Shown: piece after piece, positions 20,834 through 22,790 of the stretch | How the letters are laid out: every line of letters starts with the position of its first letter | Position numbering within the stretch: position 1 is the stretch's first letter | From: an uncultured Lachnospiraceae bacterium | GTDB lineage: Bacteria > Bacillota > Clostridia > Lachnospirales > Lachnospiraceae | Assembly: GCA_910577765.1 (NCBI GenBank) | Contig: CAJTOV010000055.1 | Location: 1 to 22,790, forward strand | DNA length: 22,790 bases | Direction of reading: 5' to 3' | Notes under the pieces: generated by a model | The model's database searches: none | What the model was told of the DNA's origin: nothing | The model's input: only the letters and a program-made list of their open reading frames with translations | Position numbers and translations under genes: made by a program

Positions 20834-22336
20834 TCACGCCTCTGCCGCCTTCAGCTTACGGATTTCGCTTCTGGCAGTCAATGCCACAGCCACCACCGTA
20901 CACAGCAGGAAAAATGCTGCCAGCGGCGACTGTACAATGGCCAGGAAGCTGCCGTCACTCTTCATCAGGGAACGCCTGAGATAGGTTTCCAGGGCAGGGG
21001 CAAGAATGAATCCCACCACCAGCGGCGCCAGCGGATAATGGTAACGTTTCAGTACATATCCCAGAATTCCGAACAGCACCATGATCAGAATGTCCAGGGT
21101 ATTGTTGTTATTGCAGTAGGACCCTACGAAGCAGCACACGATCACCACCGGCAGCAGCAGGGTAGAGGGCACAGACAGCATCCGGGTAAACAGCGGCAGT
21201 CCGAAATATTCTATAATAAAGAACAGAAGGTTAGCCAGGATAAATGCCGCCAGGATGGCGTACACCAGCTCCCCGCTGGTCTTAAACAGCAGCGGCCCCG
21301 GCACCACATCATGCATCTGGAAACCGGCCAGAATCATGGAGGTGGCATTGTCTCCGGGAATGCCCAGGGTCAGCAGGATGATCAGGGCCCCGCCTACACA
21401 GGCATTGTTGGAGGTCTCCGAAGCCACGATGCCATCCACGATACCTGTGCCGAATTTCTCCGGATACCTGGAAGTCTTCTTGGCATAGGTGTAGGCCATC
21501 AGATTGCTGATATTTCCTCCCAGCCCTGGCAGGATGCCAATGACCAGGCCGATCAGGGCCGCGGGAATGGCAGTCCGCAGATGATAGACAAATTCTCCAG
21601 GCGTAATGCCGAATCCCCGGTAAGCCTTCTGCTTCACGTCGGAGACAGACCGGATCTCCTGGGATTTTCCCTTGTCCCTGGCCGTGGTCATAATGTGGGA
21701 CACCGCAAACAGGCCGATCAGCACCGGAACCAGGGCAAAACCGTTGGCCAGCTTGCCGATGCCAAAGGTGTAGCGGTAATAGGAGCTTAGACTGTCTGTG
21801 CCCACGAATCCGAAGCACACCCCCAGCAGGCAGGACAGAAGCCCCTTGACCATGCTCCCCTCTGCCAGGGCCGACACCGTGCAGAGGGCAAACAGAATCA
21901 GCGCAAAATAATCGTAGGAGCTGAATTTCAGGGCCACCTGGGCAATATAGGGTCCAATAAAGGACAATACCAGGGCACCGAATATACCTCCGATAAAGGA
22001 GAACAGCACCGCCACTCCCAGCGCCTTCTTTGCCTCGCCTTTCTGGGCCATGGGGTATCCGTCAAAGCAGGTGGCAATGGAGGAAGGGGTCCCCGGAATC
22101 CCCAGCAGAATGGCAGAGATCAGGCCCCCGGAGGTTCCTCCCACATAGATCGCCATCAGGAAGGAAATCCCGTTGACCGGGTCCATACCAAAGGTAAAGG
22201 GCAGCATAATGGCCAGGGCCGTAAAAGCCGAAAGACCCGGCAAAGCGCCGATGATCAGGCCTCCGAACACACCTCCCAGCATCAGCACCAGAGTGGCCGG
22301 ATTAAGAATGGACTGAAATCCGGATATAAGATTCAT
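20834..22336 (-). CDS. tctA: Tripartite tricarboxylate transporter permease, TctA family
   Basis: A 500-residue membrane protein with about a dozen helices, the large subunit of a TTT importer. The family signatures are FGGLIIGALPGLSAFTALAIMLP near the N-terminus in outline, YVGGTSGGLISAILLGIPGTPSS, FDGYPMAQKGEA, and in the second half GILPGLGGNISNLMAYTYAKK in outline and LLTLGIPGDNATSMILAGF. Length is normal. The start ATG at 22334-22336 lies 18 nt after tctB with a GGAAAGGAAA SD. The operon lacks a visible TctC receptor gene, which is probably beyond the window. Confidence 0.95.
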   Translation of the reverse strand: MNLISGFQSILNPATLVLMLGGVFGGLIIGALPGLSAFTALAIMLPFTFGMDPVNGISFLMAIYVGGTSGGLISAILLGIPGTPSSIATCFDGYPMAQKGEAKKALGVAVLFSFIGGIFGALVLSFIGPYIAQVALKFSSYDYFALILFALCTVSALAEGSMVKGLLSCLLGVCFGFVGTDSLSSYYRYTFGIGKLANGFALVPVLIGLFAVSHIMTTARDKGKSQEIRSVSDVKQKAYRGFGITPGEFVYHLRTAIPAALIGLVIGILPGLGGNISNLMAYTYAKKTSRYPEKFGTGIVDGIVASETSNNACVGGALIILLTLGIPGDNATSMILAGFQMHDVVPGPLLFKTSGELVYAILAAFILANLLFFIIEYFGLPLFTRMLSVPSTLLLPVVIVCCFVGSYCNNNNTLDILIMVLFGILGYVLKRYHYPLAPLVVGFILAPALETYLRRSLMKSDGSFLAIVQSPLAAFFLLCTVVAVALTARSEIRKLKAAEA

Positions 22337-22354
22337 AGTTGCATTTCCTTTCCT

Positions 22355-22790
22355 TTAAAAAAGTTTTCCTGCCGGCAGCGCAATACTGAACACCTTCCAG
22401 AAAACCGTGTGAATGAAAATGGGGGCGATCACAGAGACCAGCACCATGACTGCCACGGTCTTCCGGTTACCCAGGGCATCCTTTGACATGAGAATGGCGC
22501 TCTGGGCCAGCAGGTAAAGTATGGATGTAATGGTGAAGCCGATGTACAGCACCAGAATATAGTAGGCAAACAGAGCCGCCACGGTCAGGATCAGTGGCCG
22601 GTTGAACCGGGAACCGGCGGCATTTTCCGGTATGGACGGCTCCGGCTGCTGTGACCGCTCTGCGTGCCCAGTCAGCTCCGGCTTCTGGGGCTGCTCTGTG
22701 TGCCCAGTCAGCTCCGGCTTCTGGGGCTGCTCTGCGTGCCCAGTCAGCTCCGGCTTCTGGGGCTGCTCTGCGTGCCCAGTCAGCTCCGGC
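22355..22790 (-). CDS. tctB: Tripartite tricarboxylate transporter small subunit, TctB family (partial, runs off the edge)
   Basis: The reading frame is open from the window edge to the stop at 22355, giving 144 residues of the C-terminal part; a start at 22582 would be only an internal GTG. The visible part has two helical regions, LTVAALFAYYILVLYIGFTI with the following SILYLLAQSAIL, and AVMVLVSVIAPIFIHTVFWKVF, matching the last two membrane segments of TctB. Before them lie about 47 residues made of 12-residue repeats (ELTGHAEQPQKP) and then about 20 residues with SIPENAAGSRFNRP. The first two helices must be outside the window. The repeats fall in the soluble loop between helices 2 and 3, which makes this TctB longer than the usual 150 or so residues. 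Confidence 0.85.
   Translation of the reverse strand, partial: PELTGHAEQPQKPELTGHAEQPQKPELTGHTEQPQKPELTGHAERSQQPEPSIPENAAGSRFNRPLILTVAALFAYYILVLYIGFTITSILYLLAQSAILMSKDALGNRKTVAVMVLVSVIAPIFIHTVFWKVFSIALPAGKLF
22658..22790. repeat. 36-bp coding tandem repeat in tctB
   Basis: Units at 22658-22693, 22694-22729 and 22730-22765 are nearly identical; the second differs by one base (T for C at 22699), changing Ala to Thr. A fourth unit (22766-22790) is cut by the window end, and a diverged partial copy precedes at 22640-22657. The period keeps the reading frame (12 codons). Confidence 0.92.

Noticed and set aside
22658..22790. CRISPR array from the regular repeats at the right edge
   Set aside because: The repeats are head-to-tail without spacers and keep the tctB reading frame, so they are a coding minisatellite.

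Overview
The window looks like a chromosomal segment of a spore-forming Clostridium-group Firmicute, most likely a gut Lachnospiraceae of the Enterocloster/Hungatella type. The basis is a cotJABC spore-coat operon with a sigma-E-like promoter, strong AGGAGG ribosome binding sites, moderately GC-rich genes with AT-rich promoters, a TRAP and a TctA-type transporter, and two Rpn-type PD-(D/E)XK nuclease genes. The genus is inference. I saw no rRNA, tRNA, CRISPR array or classical insertion sequence.

Region 1 (1-5061) is an accessory block read leftward. It starts from a good promoter (5005-5033) just beyond a terminator (5035-5061). It runs through a PRiA4_ORF3-like zinc-finger protein, a small P-loop kinase, a GNAT acetyltransferase, a DUF4869 protein, a P-loop ATPase whose 3' end is broken, and a YdeI/OmdA protein. 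An Rpn nuclease with its own promoter follows at the left edge. The ATPase is probably a pseudogene: 60 codons of convincing C-terminal sequence lie in another frame after its premature stop.

Region 2 (5035-12719) is a carbohydrate or sugar-acid catabolic locus built around one divergent control region. Leftward it encodes a three-part TRAP importer (DctP, DctQ, DctM), a class I DhnA/LsrF-like aldolase and a D-2-hydroxyacid dehydrogenase. Rightward it encodes an RpiR/SIS regulator and an FGGY kinase. The 230-bp space between the arms carries four GAAAAT-type palindromes placed on two divergent promoters, so RpiR probably controls both arms. The likely logic is import, phosphorylation by the kinase, aldol cleavage, and reduction or oxidation of a 2-hydroxy/2-oxo acid product. 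The substrate is not known.

Region 3 (12670-19700) holds a Fic protein that converges on the kinase through a 22-bp hairpin containing both stop codons. It also holds a leftward unit of a small exported protein, an orphan sensor histidine kinase and a cell-wall-binding-repeat protein, then the rightward cotJABC operon and a second Rpn nuclease. The last two converge on a long compound terminator.

Region 4 (19805-22790) is a second leftward operon: TctB (cut by the window edge, with 12-residue tandem repeats in a soluble segment), TctA, and a YiaK-like 2,3-diketo-L-gulonate reductase. YiaK and LyxK-type kinases act in one pathway in E. coli, so regions 2 and 4 might serve related sugar acids; this is inference.

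Two short repeats link distant parts of the window. An exact 29-bp direct repeat lies in the 3' end of the first Rpn gene and again upstream of fic. A 54-bp hairpin-forming repeat lies near the first Rpn gene and again in the predicted cotJ leader.
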